From the NCBI GenBank assembly GCA_002401295.1, contig NVSR01000173.1, positions 1 through 5,440 of the forward strand: a stretch of 5,440 nt of DNA, given 5' to 3'. Every line of letters starts with the position of its first letter. Position 1 is the first letter of the stretch. Made by a program: the position numbers and the translations under genes. The notes beneath the pieces were generated by a model. The model saw only the letters and a list, made by a program, of their open reading frames with translations. It had not been told where the DNA came from and ran no database searches. Of the stretch, positions 1 through 5,440 are shown piece by piece. The stretch is from SAR324 cluster bacterium (GTDB lineage: Bacteria; SAR324; XYD2-FULL-50-16).

Positions 1-256
1 AAACAGCTAAGACAAAGATCGTACTAGGTTTTATAATGCGATAAACCAACTTGAAGGGTAATTTAAGAAAGTTGAGTACTCTAAATTCTTTATATTCAAG
101 GTGCCCACCCTCTGGATATTTTATTAGATGATTGACTTGTTTAACCAAGCTGTTTCTAAAACGAGTTTTTTCGGTCTTGTTCACTGCATTATCTAAAATC
201 TCGTCAATGTCTTGAAATGCTTCTCTAGCAAGTTTTTCTTGAAACTTAGATGCCAT
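1..256 (-). CDS. RelE/ParE-family toxin, C-terminus cut by window edge
   Basis: The minus-strand reading frame opens at the ATG at 256 and stays open to the window edge, giving 85 residues that begin MASKFQEKLAREAFQDID. It is too incomplete to appear as a closed frame. The C-terminal part has the RelE/ParE fold signature: a basic strand around EFRVLNFLK (residues 56-65), then LPFKLVYRI (66-74) and the strand TIFVLAV (79-85), which in this family leads into the final H-x-x-R/K-P segment, here outside the window. RelE relatives cut mRNA on the ribosome and ParE relatives poison gyrase; the visible part does not decide which. The start lies inside the last codons of the antitoxin-like gene (11-base overlap), so the two are probably translationally coupled. 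Family assignment is fairly sure; activity is inferred. Confidence 0.8.
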   Translation of the reverse strand, partial: MASKFQEKLAREAFQDIDEILDNAVNKTEKTRFRNSLVKQVNHLIKYPEGGHLEYKEFRVLNFLKLPFKLVYRIIKPSTIFVLAV

Positions 257-476
257 GTTTCGCTTTTATTTTTACCAACAACTCGTCTAAAGACATACCT
301 TCTACACCATTTTTTTCGTACTTCTCCCAACGTTTGTCTAGGATGTTTTTTTCTCCATCAGAAAGGGAAGAAGCTTCCTCCCCAACAGTTTCAACAGAAA
401 TAACAAAATCAAGGCTTTTAAGCATTTCAATAAAAAGAGCCGCTTTATGATCTGAAATGTTAATATTTAATTGCAT
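246..476 (-). CDS. small antitoxin-like protein paired with RelE/ParE toxin
   Basis: This 76-residue protein starts MQLNINISDHKAALFIEML. It has a short beta-rich N-terminus, a helix (residues 10-24, KAALFIEMLKSLDFV), an acidic linker (VETVGEEASSLSDGEK) and a C-terminal amphipathic helix ending in LDELLVKIKAKHGI. Small Bacteroidota proteins of this design, with a KAxxFxELLxSLxFV-like opening, commonly precede RelE/ParE toxins and act as their antitoxins. No standard DNA-binding fold is evident, so the upstream XRE protein may provide transcriptional control. It starts 20 bases after the regulator's stop and its own end overlaps the toxin start by 11 bases, indicating one operon. The leader is A/T-rich without a Shine-Dalgarno sequence, normal for Bacteroidota. 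The role rests on context plus general similarity. Confidence 0.78.
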   Translation of the reverse strand: MQLNINISDHKAALFIEMLKSLDFVISVETVGEEASSLSDGEKNILDKRWEKYEKNGVEGMSLDELLVKIKAKHGI

Positions 477-496
477 AGTGTTTGATTTTATAAAAC

Positions 497-829
497 CTAA
501 GAATAAGCTTGACGAGTCTTAAAATCACGAACAGCAACATCAATAAAGAAGTATATTTTTTCTTTGAGTTCCTGAGGTAATTTTTCAATTTCTTTTAATC
601 TGCTAAGAGTTACTTTATCAATTTGCTCATACTCGCCATCTTTGACTAAGTAGTCTAAAGTAACTCCTAAACAATCAGCTATTTTAGCAGCCATTTCAAT
701 TGAAGGTAAAGTCTCACCTCTCTCATATTTACCAATAATGTCACCAGAAGTTCCAACCGCACGTCCTAAATCCGTTTGGCGAATCTTTTTTTGTTTGCGC
801 AACATCGTTATTTTTTGTCCAAAAGCCAT
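497..829 (-). CDS. XRE-family helix-turn-helix transcriptional regulator
   Basis: The chosen start is the ATG at 829, giving 110 residues beginning MAFGQKITMLRKQKKIRQTD. Residues about 5-62 form a Cro/C1-type domain: IRQTDLGRAVGTSGDIIGKYERGETLPS contains the helix-turn-helix with the usual KYERGExxPS ending, followed by IADCLGVTLDYLVKDG. The C-terminal half (DKVTLSRLKEIEKLPQELKEKIYFFIDVAVRDFKTRQAYS) is a helical tail typical of Bacteroidota XRE proteins and probably serves dimerisation. A longer reading from a TTG at 898 is rejected: the promoter candidate at 868-898 would lie inside the coding sequence and the extra residues lack family features. It leads the antitoxin-toxin genes and is divergent from the primase gene, so it could repress either or both promoters in the shared intergenic region. 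Its targets are inferred. Confidence 0.9.
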   Translation of the reverse strand: MAFGQKITMLRKQKKIRQTDLGRAVGTSGDIIGKYERGETLPSIEMAAKIADCLGVTLDYLVKDGEYEQIDKVTLSRLKEIEKLPQELKEKIYFFIDVAVRDFKTRQAYS

Positions 830-852
830 GTATATATCTTTTTTTTGACCTA

Positions 853-866
853 AAAAAGTACTTTTT
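853..866. promoter_or_regulatory. 14-base perfect palindrome, candidate operator
   Basis: AAAAAGTACTTTTT is a perfect palindrome lying just downstream of the -7 element of the regulator's promoter, over the predicted transcription start. Dimeric XRE repressors often bind such sites to regulate themselves. It is AT-rich, so chance is a real alternative. Inference from position only. Confidence 0.35.
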
Positions 867-867
867 A

Positions 868-898
868 CAAAGATACACGATATAAATATCAAATACAA
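868..898 (-). promoter_or_regulatory. Bacteroidota-type promoter for the XRE-antitoxin-toxin operon
   Basis: On the minus strand TTG (898-896) is followed after 20 bases by TATCTTTG (875-868), an exact match to the Bacteroidota -7 consensus TAnnTTTG with accepted spacing to the -33 TTG. The predicted transcription start falls around 861-864, about 35 bases before the ATG at 829. This supports the 829 start. Confidence 0.65.
877..890. repeat. 14-base repeat copy 1 in the regulator promoter spacer
   Basis: ACGATATAAATATC lies between the -33 and -7 elements of the minus-strand promoter and matches the copy at 941-954 at 12 of 14 positions. It contains the inverted arms GATAT and ATATC around two bases, so it could be a dimeric repressor site. 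The AT-richness makes this tentative. Confidence 0.35.
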
Positions 899-910
899 GT
901 TCTAAATAAC

Positions 911-941
911 TTGCTTTAATCCGACAAATACATTAGTTTTA
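911..941 (+). promoter_or_regulatory. weak promoter candidate for the primase-helicase gene
   Basis: TTG at 911-913 is followed after 20 bases by TAGTTTTA at 934-941, one mismatch from the TAnnTTTG consensus. The spacing equals that of the stronger divergent promoter. It would give a leader of roughly 75 bases before the ATG at 1025. No better match was found between 900 and 1024; the rest is A/T-rich with a short hairpin-forming stretch (974-989). Confidence 0.3.
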
Positions 942-954
942 CGATAAATATATC
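941..954. repeat. 14-base repeat copy 2 upstream of the primase gene
   Basis: ACGATAAATATATC matches the copy at 877-890 at 12 of 14 positions, in the same orientation and 64 bases away. It contains the inverted arms GATA and TATC. It sits directly after the weak plus-strand -7 candidate (934-941), where a bound repressor would block the primase promoter. Confidence 0.3.
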
Positions 955-1024
955 AGATTAAATTTATTATTTTTTTTTCAAAAGAAAAATATCAGCGCTA
1001 ATAGGCTCGTCAAACCCTATCAAA

Positions 1025-2506
1025 ATGACAATAGAAGATATCAAAGAACGGCTAAGCATAAAAGATGTCTTATCGACTTATGGAATCAGCATCAACGAGA
1101 ACCACCACATCAACTGCCCGTTCCACGAAGACAAAACGCCAAGCATGAAAGTGTATGAAGAAACAAACACGGTGTATTGTTTTAGTGGAAATTGTGGAAC
1201 ACATGGTAGCAGCTTAGATGTAATAGAATTTGTGATGCAAAAAGAAGGGGGCACCAAACGCCAGGCAATTTTAAAATGTAAAGAAATGTTGAATTATGAA
1301 ACTCCTGTAAAAAAACAGCTTCGCCCAATAGATCAAATCTGGAAGGTCTTAAAAAAGAGCCTGAGCAGCCACGTTAAAGCAAAAAGTTATTTAAAATCAA
1401 GAGGATTAAACACTAGCAATGTTGGCTATCATAGTGGCCAACTTTCAAAAAGTAAGTTAGCTAAGGAAGCAAAATTAGTAGGATTAATAACAGGAGAAAA
1501 CAAAGCTTGGGCAAGCAATTGTATTATTTATCCTTTATTGAATAATCTTGGACAGCTCGTAAGTTTTTACGGTCGTAGCTTAACAGTTGGCCACTTTTAT
1601 TTATCTGGTCGTTGTGGTTTGTATCCTAGTTATCCAAGCAAAAAAGCGAAGCGTATTATTATAACGGAAAGCATTATAGATGCAGCAAGTCTACTGGAAA
1701 TTAAAGCTTTGAAGGACTTTGAAATTTTAGCCTTATATGGCACAAATGGATTTACTGGAGCGCATAAAAAAGCCTTGGAGCGCTGCGGAGATTTAGAAGA
1801 AATAATCTTGTTACTGGATGGCGATGAAGCAGGTCGAAAGGCAAGTGAAAAGTATGAAAGAGAACTTAAGAAATTATTGCCTGAAGTTCAAACAAGAATA
1901 GTAGAGTTGCCACAGGATACAGATGTAAACGAGCTTTGGGCAAATCATTTGAGTGAAGAAATGTTCTTGGAATTATTACACATAGAAGCTCCAAAAAGCT
2001 TAGAAAATAAACTAAATACATCAAATCAAAACAACTTGATTTATCGAGGAATGCACGCTGTGTATAGCGTAAAAGGCTTTAGCTCCTTGAAGAATCTAGA
2101 CAGCTTAAAAATTACCTTAGTAACGGAATTAGAACATAAAAAATACCGAGGAAAAGTAGAATTATACGAAGATACTGGCGTTCAAAAGTATTGCAGAGCA
2201 GCCAGTCAAAAACTAGGAATCAACGAAGACTTGCTAGACTTGGACATTAGTTTGTTAACGGATGAATTAGAAATCTATCGAGCGGCTTTTGAAGCGTTAG
2301 AAAGTATAAATTCAAGTGCTGTAAAAAACTTTCAAATTACTTCAGAAGCAAGGAAACAAGCCAAGGCATTTTTGAGTGAAAAGGACTTGTTTAATAAACT
2401 CAGTACTTTAATTGGCAAAACAGGAATAGTAGGCGAAGAAAGTACAAGGTTATTACTATTAATCGTAGCAAGTTCTTATAAATGTAAAATCCTATGCACG
2501 CTCTAA
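1025..2506 (+). CDS. CHC2 zinc-finger/TOPRIM DNA primase, N-terminal part of a split primase-helicase
   Basis: This 493-residue protein has the layout of a DnaG-type primase. The N-terminal CHC2 zinc finger has C31, H34, C52 and C57 as ligands (CPFHEDKTPSMKV and YCFSGNCGTHG). A TOPRIM_N-like stretch follows with IIYPLLNNLGQLVSFYGRSL (167-186). The TOPRIM domain has the acidic E215 (ITESIIDAA), the D265-x-D267 pair (LLLDGDEAG) and DTDVNE (298-303), which bind the metal used for primer synthesis. Residues about 340-425 (from YRGMHAVYSVKG to LTDELEIYRAAFE) are a helical/beta linker region seen in Bacteroidota primase-helicase fusions. The frame ends early: after VASSYKCK it gives ILCTL and stops at 2504-2506, while the expected continuation is in another frame from 2489. 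It probably makes primers for the element's own replication. The domain calls are firm; whether a split protein works is open. Confidence 0.88.
   Translation: MTIEDIKERLSIKDVLSTYGISINENHHINCPFHEDKTPSMKVYEETNTVYCFSGNCGTHGSSLDVIEFVMQKEGGTKRQAILKCKEMLNYETPVKKQLRPIDQIWKVLKKSLSSHVKAKSYLKSRGLNTSNVGYHSGQLSKSKLAKEAKLVGLITGENKAWASNCIIYPLLNNLGQLVSFYGRSLTVGHFYLSGRCGLYPSYPSKKAKRIIITESIIDAASLLEIKALKDFEILALYGTNGFTGAHKKALERCGDLEEIILLLDGDEAGRKASEKYERELKKLLPEVQTRIVELPQDTDVNELWANHLSEEMFLELLHIEAPKSLENKLNTSNQNNLIYRGMHAVYSVKGFSSLKNLDSLKITLVTELEHKKYRGKVELYEDTGVQKYCRAASQKLGINEDLLDLDISLLTDELEIYRAAFEALESINSSAVKNFQITSEARKQAKAFLSEKDLFNKLSTLIGKTGIVGEESTRLLLLIVASSYKCKILCTL
2484..2506 (+). other. frame change joining primase and helicase halves
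   Basis: The A4 run at 2486-2489 follows the codons for SSYKC. Reading on in frame gives KILCTL and a stop. One extra A, or a ribosome stepping back one base after the AAA codon, gives K-N-P-M-H-A-L-I-Q-G and runs straight into the P-loop of the next frame, making 832 residues in all. No canonical X-XXY-YYZ slippery heptamer is in frame here (it reads T-AAA-ATC). The frames also overlap by 13 bases, and ATG at 2494 could start the second one. Confidence 0.8.
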
Positions 2507-3522
2507 TCCAAGGCAGTACAGGGATGGGAAAGACCTTGTTGATGCGCAAAGTAATGGACATGATTCCCGAAGGAAAAAGCCATATTTGGACAAGAATAAC
2601 AGACAAAAGCCTGTACCATGCAGGCAGGCAGTATGAGCATTCGAGTACCGCCATTGAGGATTGGGATGGCTTGAGTGAGGAGGTACAATACGTATTTAGA
2701 GAGTTCCAAAGTGGTCATATCTTACGTTCTAGTACGACAGAGAAGCTTCCTGATGGGAGAATGAGCAGCAAGGAAATTATAGCTTATGGACCAATCTCCA
2801 GTTTAATTTGTACGACTCAAGGGGCTATTTATGAAGATAATATGAGTCGCTGCTTTTTAACAGCGATAGACGAAAGTAAGGAACAAAGCGAAAAAATTGT
2901 GGCTTATCAAAACAAAAAAATGCGTGGAGAAATTGACAGCAAAGCAGAGGATAAAGCCACGCATTTAATACAAAATATGATTCATGTTTTAGAGCCTTTA
3001 GACGTGGTTAATCCTTATGCAGGGCAGGTTTATTTGCCTCAAGAAGTGCACAAAATAAGGCGTTTGAATCAGCTGTATTTAGTTTTTGTTCAACAAGTGG
3101 CGTGGTGGCATCAACTGCAACGACCACGAGATGAACAAGGCAGAATCATAGCCACTTTGGAAGACTTGCAAATGGCTTGTAACTTGCTCTTTGAAACGAT
3201 AGTATTAAAAGTAGACGAGCTAGATGGCAGCTTGCGCCAGTTCTTTGAACGCTTAAAAGAATACTTAACCAATCAAGGTCAAGAACGCTTTGGCAGACGA
3301 GAAATAAGACAGGGTCTAAAAGTAAGCAAATCTAGTGTACAACGCTATTTAAAGGATTTAGAGGACTTGGAATATGTCCGCCTAATCAACGTGAATAAAT
3401 ACCAAGGCTTTCAGTATAAAATTGTGTTTTGGGATGATTATCAAGCCTTGCGTTCTAAGTTAAAAAGTCATCTAAGTGAGCAAATATCAAAGCTAAGTGA
3501 CCCAAAGCGACCCAATGGATAA
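2494..3522 (+). CDS. P-loop ATPase (helicase-like) with C-terminal winged helix, C-terminal part of split primase-helicase
   Basis: This 342-residue frame begins MHALIQGSTGMGKTLLMRKV, so the Walker A motif G7-S-T-G-M-G-K13-T14 and the strand before it are complete even from this ATG. Walker B is probably AIEDWDGL (53-60). Then come a conserved EVQYVFREFQSG helix (63-74), a sensor-like strand SLICTTQGAIYEDNMSRCF (103-121) and LTAIDES (122-128). Residues about 262-312 (RFGRREIRQGLKVSKSSVQRYLKDLEDLEYV) form a winged helix-turn-helix likely to bind DNA. It would supply the DNA-unwinding or loading motor of the primase-helicase. If separate, its translation would be coupled to the primase by the 13-base overlap. 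Its last codons contain the repeats at 3495-3514. The exact ATPase clade and polarity are not determined here. Confidence 0.82.
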   Translation: MHALIQGSTGMGKTLLMRKVMDMIPEGKSHIWTRITDKSLYHAGRQYEHSSTAIEDWDGLSEEVQYVFREFQSGHILRSSTTEKLPDGRMSSKEIIAYGPISSLICTTQGAIYEDNMSRCFLTAIDESKEQSEKIVAYQNKKMRGEIDSKAEDKATHLIQNMIHVLEPLDVVNPYAGQVYLPQEVHKIRRLNQLYLVFVQQVAWWHQLQRPRDEQGRIIATLEDLQMACNLLFETIVLKVDELDGSLRQFFERLKEYLTNQGQERFGRREIRQGLKVSKSSVQRYLKDLEDLEYVRLINVNKYQGFQYKIVFWDDYQALRSKLKSHLSEQISKLSDPKRPNG

Positions 3523-3532
3523 TGGGTCACTT
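3495..3532. repeat. candidate tyrosine-recombinase core site with a tandem extra arm
   Basis: AAGTGACCCA (3495-3504) and AAGCGACCCA (3505-3514) lie in tandem, followed after 8 bases (3515-3522) by the inverted TGGGTCACTT (3523-3532). The second and third copies thus form 10-base arms matching at 9 positions around an 8-base spacer, the geometry of loxP-like and other tyrosine-recombinase cores. The first copy is an exact inverted match of the third (11 bases if 3494 and 3533 are included). The block covers the end of the ATPase gene and its stop codon and lies about 210 bases before a recombinase gene. Alternatives are replication iterons, an operator or an RNA structure. The repeats are seen directly; their role is inferred. 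Confidence 0.5.
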
Positions 3533-3578
3533 AATGTGTTGATAATAAACAAAGTACAAGGGGGCGATTCTTTTGCTT

Positions 3579-3588
3579 TGGGTCGCTT
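3579..3588. repeat. fourth copy of the 10-base motif, inverted
   Basis: TGGGTCGCTT is the exact reverse complement of AAGCGACCCA at 3505-3514. With flanks the match to the first copy is longer: CTAAGCGACCCAAA (complement strand, 3590-3577) against CTAAGTGACCCAAA (3493-3506), 13 of 14. It may be an accessory recombinase or iteron site. Confidence 0.5.
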
Positions 3589-3634
3589 AGTAGTTTGTAA
3601 ATCAGTGAATTATGTTAGGTGGTTCAAGAAACCC

Positions 3635-3671
3635 AAAAGGTGCACGTGCGGCACTATTTTTAAGACCTTTT
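3635..3671 (+). terminator. weak hairpin, possible terminator or attenuator
   Basis: GTGC (3640-3643) can pair with GCAC (3651-3654) over a 7-base loop, followed by TATTTTT; alternatively AAAAGGT pairs with ACCTTTT (3665-3671), leaving the inner palindrome in the loop. Both stems are short, so efficient termination is doubtful. It could separate the ATPase transcript from the recombinase genes. Confidence 0.25.
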
Positions 3672-3743
3672 TAATACTTGAGAGGGCAGCTTCTGACTCG
3701 ACATACCAAATTCCCTTTTTTTTCTTTTTTAATTAAATCTAAG

Positions 3744-4640
3744 ATGAAAAAACAAGCAATAAATCTAAGTACTTCTTATACAAATTTAGTAGAAGAAATG
3801 GAGCGATATGCTCAAGCAATGGGCTATAAAGAGGGAACAAAGAAAGCTATAAAATGGGGTCTGGTGTCTTTTTTTAAATGGTTAGAATCTAAGGATATTT
3901 ATAGAATAGAAAAGGTAAATCGAGGGACTATAAAAAGGTACCATGAGTATTTAAAAACCCGTCCAAATAAAATGGGGTCAGGAGGCTTGGGTAGTTCGAT
4001 GATTGTAGAATATTTATGGACTGTACGAATGTTGTTTAAATATCAAGAGCAATGTGAAAAGATAAAAAAGAATCCAATGAGTGGCTACCCTTTACCCAAG
4101 GTAGAATATCAGAAAAGAATAATTTTGAGTAGGTCAGAAATGGAGCAATTGTATGAAGCTTGTGAAGAGATAAAAGAACGAATAATCTTGCATTTATATT
4201 ATGGCTTGGGCTTGCGAAGAAGTGAAGGTGTAGCTCTGAATATCAAAGATATAGATTTTAAAAATGGCTGGCTTTATGTACTGGAAGGTAAAGGTGGGAA
4301 AAGTAGAAATGTTCCACTAGCTAAAGCAATCCAAACCGACTTCAAAGCCTATTTGTTAGGAGAAAAAAGAAGACTAAAAAGCAGTGCATTATTACTTAAT
4401 AAACAGCAAAATCGCTTGCAAGGTTACTCTGCCTTAAAGATGCTAAGAAAGCTATTAAAACGAGCGAACTTAAACGAAAAAATAGACCTGCATTGTTTGC
4501 GGCACAGCATAGCTACGCACTTGATAAAAGAAGGAATGCCAGTAGAACAAGTGCGTATTTTTTTAGGACACGACCATTTAGAAACGACACAAAAATACAT
4601 TCATTATGAGCCTACAGAAGTATTTAAATCAAAATTATAG
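3744..4640 (+). CDS. tyrosine recombinase/integrase, complete catalytic set
   Basis: The 298-residue protein starts at the ATG at 3744 (MKKQAINLSTSYTNLVEEME); a longer reading from a TTG at 3678 is rejected because it runs through the pyrimidine tract and adds no family residues. Residues about 8-110 form a SAM-like core-binding domain, and 125-298 the catalytic domain. All expected active-site residues are present: R158 (GLGLRRSEG), K183 (GKGGKSRNVPL), H250 and R253 (LHCLRHSIATHL), H276 (FLGHDHLETT) and nucleophile Y285 (QKYIHY). It is XerC/D-like in size and cuts and rejoins DNA through a 3'-phosphotyrosine, without RecA-type cofactors. The 35-base overlap with the next recombinase points to coupled translation and joint action. 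The primase upstream suggests a role in integration, excision or multimer resolution rather than chromosome dimer resolution. Confidence 0.93.
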   Translation: MKKQAINLSTSYTNLVEEMERYAQAMGYKEGTKKAIKWGLVSFFKWLESKDIYRIEKVNRGTIKRYHEYLKTRPNKMGSGGLGSSMIVEYLWTVRMLFKYQEQCEKIKKNPMSGYPLPKVEYQKRIILSRSEMEQLYEACEEIKERIILHLYYGLGLRRSEGVALNIKDIDFKNGWLYVLEGKGGKSRNVPLAKAIQTDFKAYLLGEKRRLKSSALLLNKQQNRLQGYSALKMLRKLLKRANLNEKIDLHCLRHSIATHLIKEGMPVEQVRIFLGHDHLETTQKYIHYEPTEVFKSKL

Positions 4641-5440
4641 TGCTTCAACAGTAAAAGCGTATGCCTCGAAAATAGACTATTATTTATCATCCATATCTAA
4701 TCCAAAAACAGCCTCGTATAGTGACCTAATTGACTACTTGGCAGGAGAGCGAAAAAGACAACCTTCGAGCAGCCTTCAATTACTTTTACAAGGCATAAAA
4801 AAGTATTATAAATATCTAATAGAAAAAGAAATTAGAGCAGATAATCCAGCTCAATCTATCTACTTAAAAACAGTAAAAAGTAACGCACCACTTATTTTAA
4901 GTAAACTATTAAGCAATAAAGAGTTAGAATTACTATGGAATTACTTTTTAACAAAAGAATACCGTTATAAAAATCGAAAAAATAGAAATATAAGCCTAGT
5001 TGGATTGTTATTAAAACAAGGTTTAAGAAGAAGAGAAATAGAGGACTTAAAAACAGAGCATATTGATTTAGAAAAGGGACAAATATATATCCCATCCAGT
5101 CCAAAAACAAAAGCAAGAACCTTAGCTTTAGAAACGAGTCAAATCCTACCTTTTTATCGTTACCTAAAAGAAGATCGCCCAAAGCTTTTGCTAGGAAAAT
5201 TACCAACAAATAGCCTGTTTATTACAAAAAATAAAAAGACAGAAAAGGCAACTTTATTATACTATTTAGTGAAAACAAGCAAGCATTTATTGAAAGATAA
5301 AACAGTAAATATCAGTACAATAAGAATGAGTGTAATTGCAACTCAGTTCAAGCGAGGACACAGTTTACAACAAGTACAATACTTTGCAGGACATCTCTAT
5401 CCAAGCACCACAGAGCGATATAAAATCAGTAATCTGCAAG
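4606..5440 (+). CDS. second tyrosine recombinase, substituted catalytic histidine, C-terminus cut by window edge
   Basis: A frame opens at the ATG at 4606 inside the end of the first recombinase gene, shifted by one base, and is open to the window edge (278 residues, MSLQKYLNQNYSASTVKAYA). It has an N-terminal SAM-like domain (about 1-90) and a catalytic domain with R141 (LKQGLRRREIEDL), K167 or K169 (SSPKTKARTLAL), R240, H263 (FAGHLYPSTT) and Y272 (ERYKI). The H-x-x-R box reads S237-T-I-R240, so the usual first histidine is serine, and the residue after the arginine is methionine instead of histidine. Some family members tolerate changes at this position, so it may still be active, or it may act as the weaker or structural half of a heteromeric pair as in XerC/XerD. 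Only the extreme C-terminus is missing; a third recombinase could follow outside the window. Confidence 0.87.
   Translation, partial: MSLQKYLNQNYSASTVKAYASKIDYYLSSISNPKTASYSDLIDYLAGERKRQPSSSLQLLLQGIKKYYKYLIEKEIRADNPAQSIYLKTVKSNAPLILSKLLSNKELELLWNYFLTKEYRYKNRKNRNISLVGLLLKQGLRRREIEDLKTEHIDLEKGQIYIPSSPKTKARTLALETSQILPFYRYLKEDRPKLLLGKLPTNSLFITKNKKTEKATLLYYLVKTSKHLLKDKTVNISTIRMSVIATQFKRGHSLQQVQYFAGHLYPSTTERYKISNLQ

Larger units (their letters stand above)
3523..3743. other. intergenic region between ATPase and recombinase genes
   Basis: These 221 bases carry the two inverted repeat copies, an 8-base palindrome GCACGTGC (3642-3649), a long-range inverted pair AAAAGGT/ACCTTTT (3635-3641 and 3665-3671), and a pyrimidine tract (3713-3730) just before the recombinase leader. 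A 79-residue frame over this region ends in a run of phenylalanines and shows no protein character. No clear Bacteroidota promoter was found; TAGTTTG at 3591-3597 has a TTG 15 bases upstream, which is shorter than usual. Confidence 0.5.

Noticed and set aside
212..450. Plus-strand frames opposite the antitoxin gene
   Set aside because: They are antisense to the well-supported antitoxin-toxin genes and show no recognisable protein features.
830..898. N-terminal extension of the XRE regulator from a TTG at 898
   Set aside because: It overlaps a consensus promoter and encodes MYLIFISCIFVKSTF-like residues foreign to the family; the ATG at 829 fits the usual domain start.
2484..2492. Canonical programmed -1 frameshift site
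   Set aside because: The in-frame heptamer is T-AAA-ATC, which does not allow re-pairing as X-XXY-YYZ does, and four A's are short for transcriptional slippage.
2400..2718. Minus-strand frames around the primase-helicase junction
   Set aside because: They lie opposite conserved primase and P-loop sequence and have no coding character of their own.
3494..3533. The 11-base inverted repeat as an intrinsic terminator of the ATPase gene
   Set aside because: No T-run follows on either strand, the loop is 18 bases, and two further copies of the arm nearby fit a protein-binding site better.
3497..3736. 79-residue plus-strand frame across the ATPase end and the intergenic region
   Set aside because: It covers repeats and a pyrimidine tract, ends in a phenylalanine run, and resembles no family.
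4892..5209. Minus-strand frame of 105 residues looking like a membrane protein
   Set aside because: Its hydrophobicity comes from reading the A-rich, lysine-rich second recombinase gene backwards; the recombinase is clearly the real gene.
3744..5440. Assignment as a RIT element (three tandem recombinases)
   Set aside because: Only two recombinases are visible, and an upstream primase-helicase is not part of RIT elements; the third gene cannot be checked here.

Overview
The window looks like part of a mobile or plasmid-like accessory region of an AT-rich member of the Bacteroidota. The evidence is the A/T-rich leaders without Shine-Dalgarno sequences, a promoter candidate matching the Bacteroidota consensus (TTG, about 20 bases, TAnnTTTG), and the protein types. 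A marine or gliding lineage such as the Saprospiraceae or Cytophagales is possible, but this is only an impression and species cannot be read from the sequence.

Layout. Positions 1-829, minus strand, hold a three-gene cluster read right to left: an XRE-type helix-turn-helix regulator (829-497), a small acidic antitoxin-like protein (476-246), and a RelE/ParE-type toxin (from 256, cut by the window edge). Positions 830-1024 are a divergent intergenic region with a good minus-strand promoter, a weaker plus-strand candidate, and repeated or palindromic motifs that could be operators. Positions 1025-3522, plus strand, encode a primase-helicase split by a one-base frame change at an A4 run (2486-2489). 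The first part has a CHC2 zinc finger and TOPRIM primase core. The second has a P-loop ATPase and a C-terminal winged helix. Adding one base would restore a single protein of 832 residues. Positions 3495-3588, over the end of the ATPase gene and into the gap after it, hold four copies of a 10-base motif, two direct and two inverted. The middle two form inverted arms around an 8-base spacer, the geometry of a tyrosine-recombinase core site. Positions 3744-4640 encode a tyrosine recombinase with a full active site. Positions 4606-5440 encode a second one, overlapping the first by 35 bases, with a substituted catalytic histidine, and running off the window.

How it may work together (inference). 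Primase-helicase, paired recombinases and a possible core site between them would suit an element that both replicates and integrates or resolves by site-specific recombination. The divergent XRE regulator is well placed to control replication, and the toxin-antitoxin pair could stabilise the element. The frame change means the primase-helicase is a recent pseudogene, a two-polypeptide version, or a sequence error. No rRNA, tRNA, CRISPR array or classical insertion sequence was seen.
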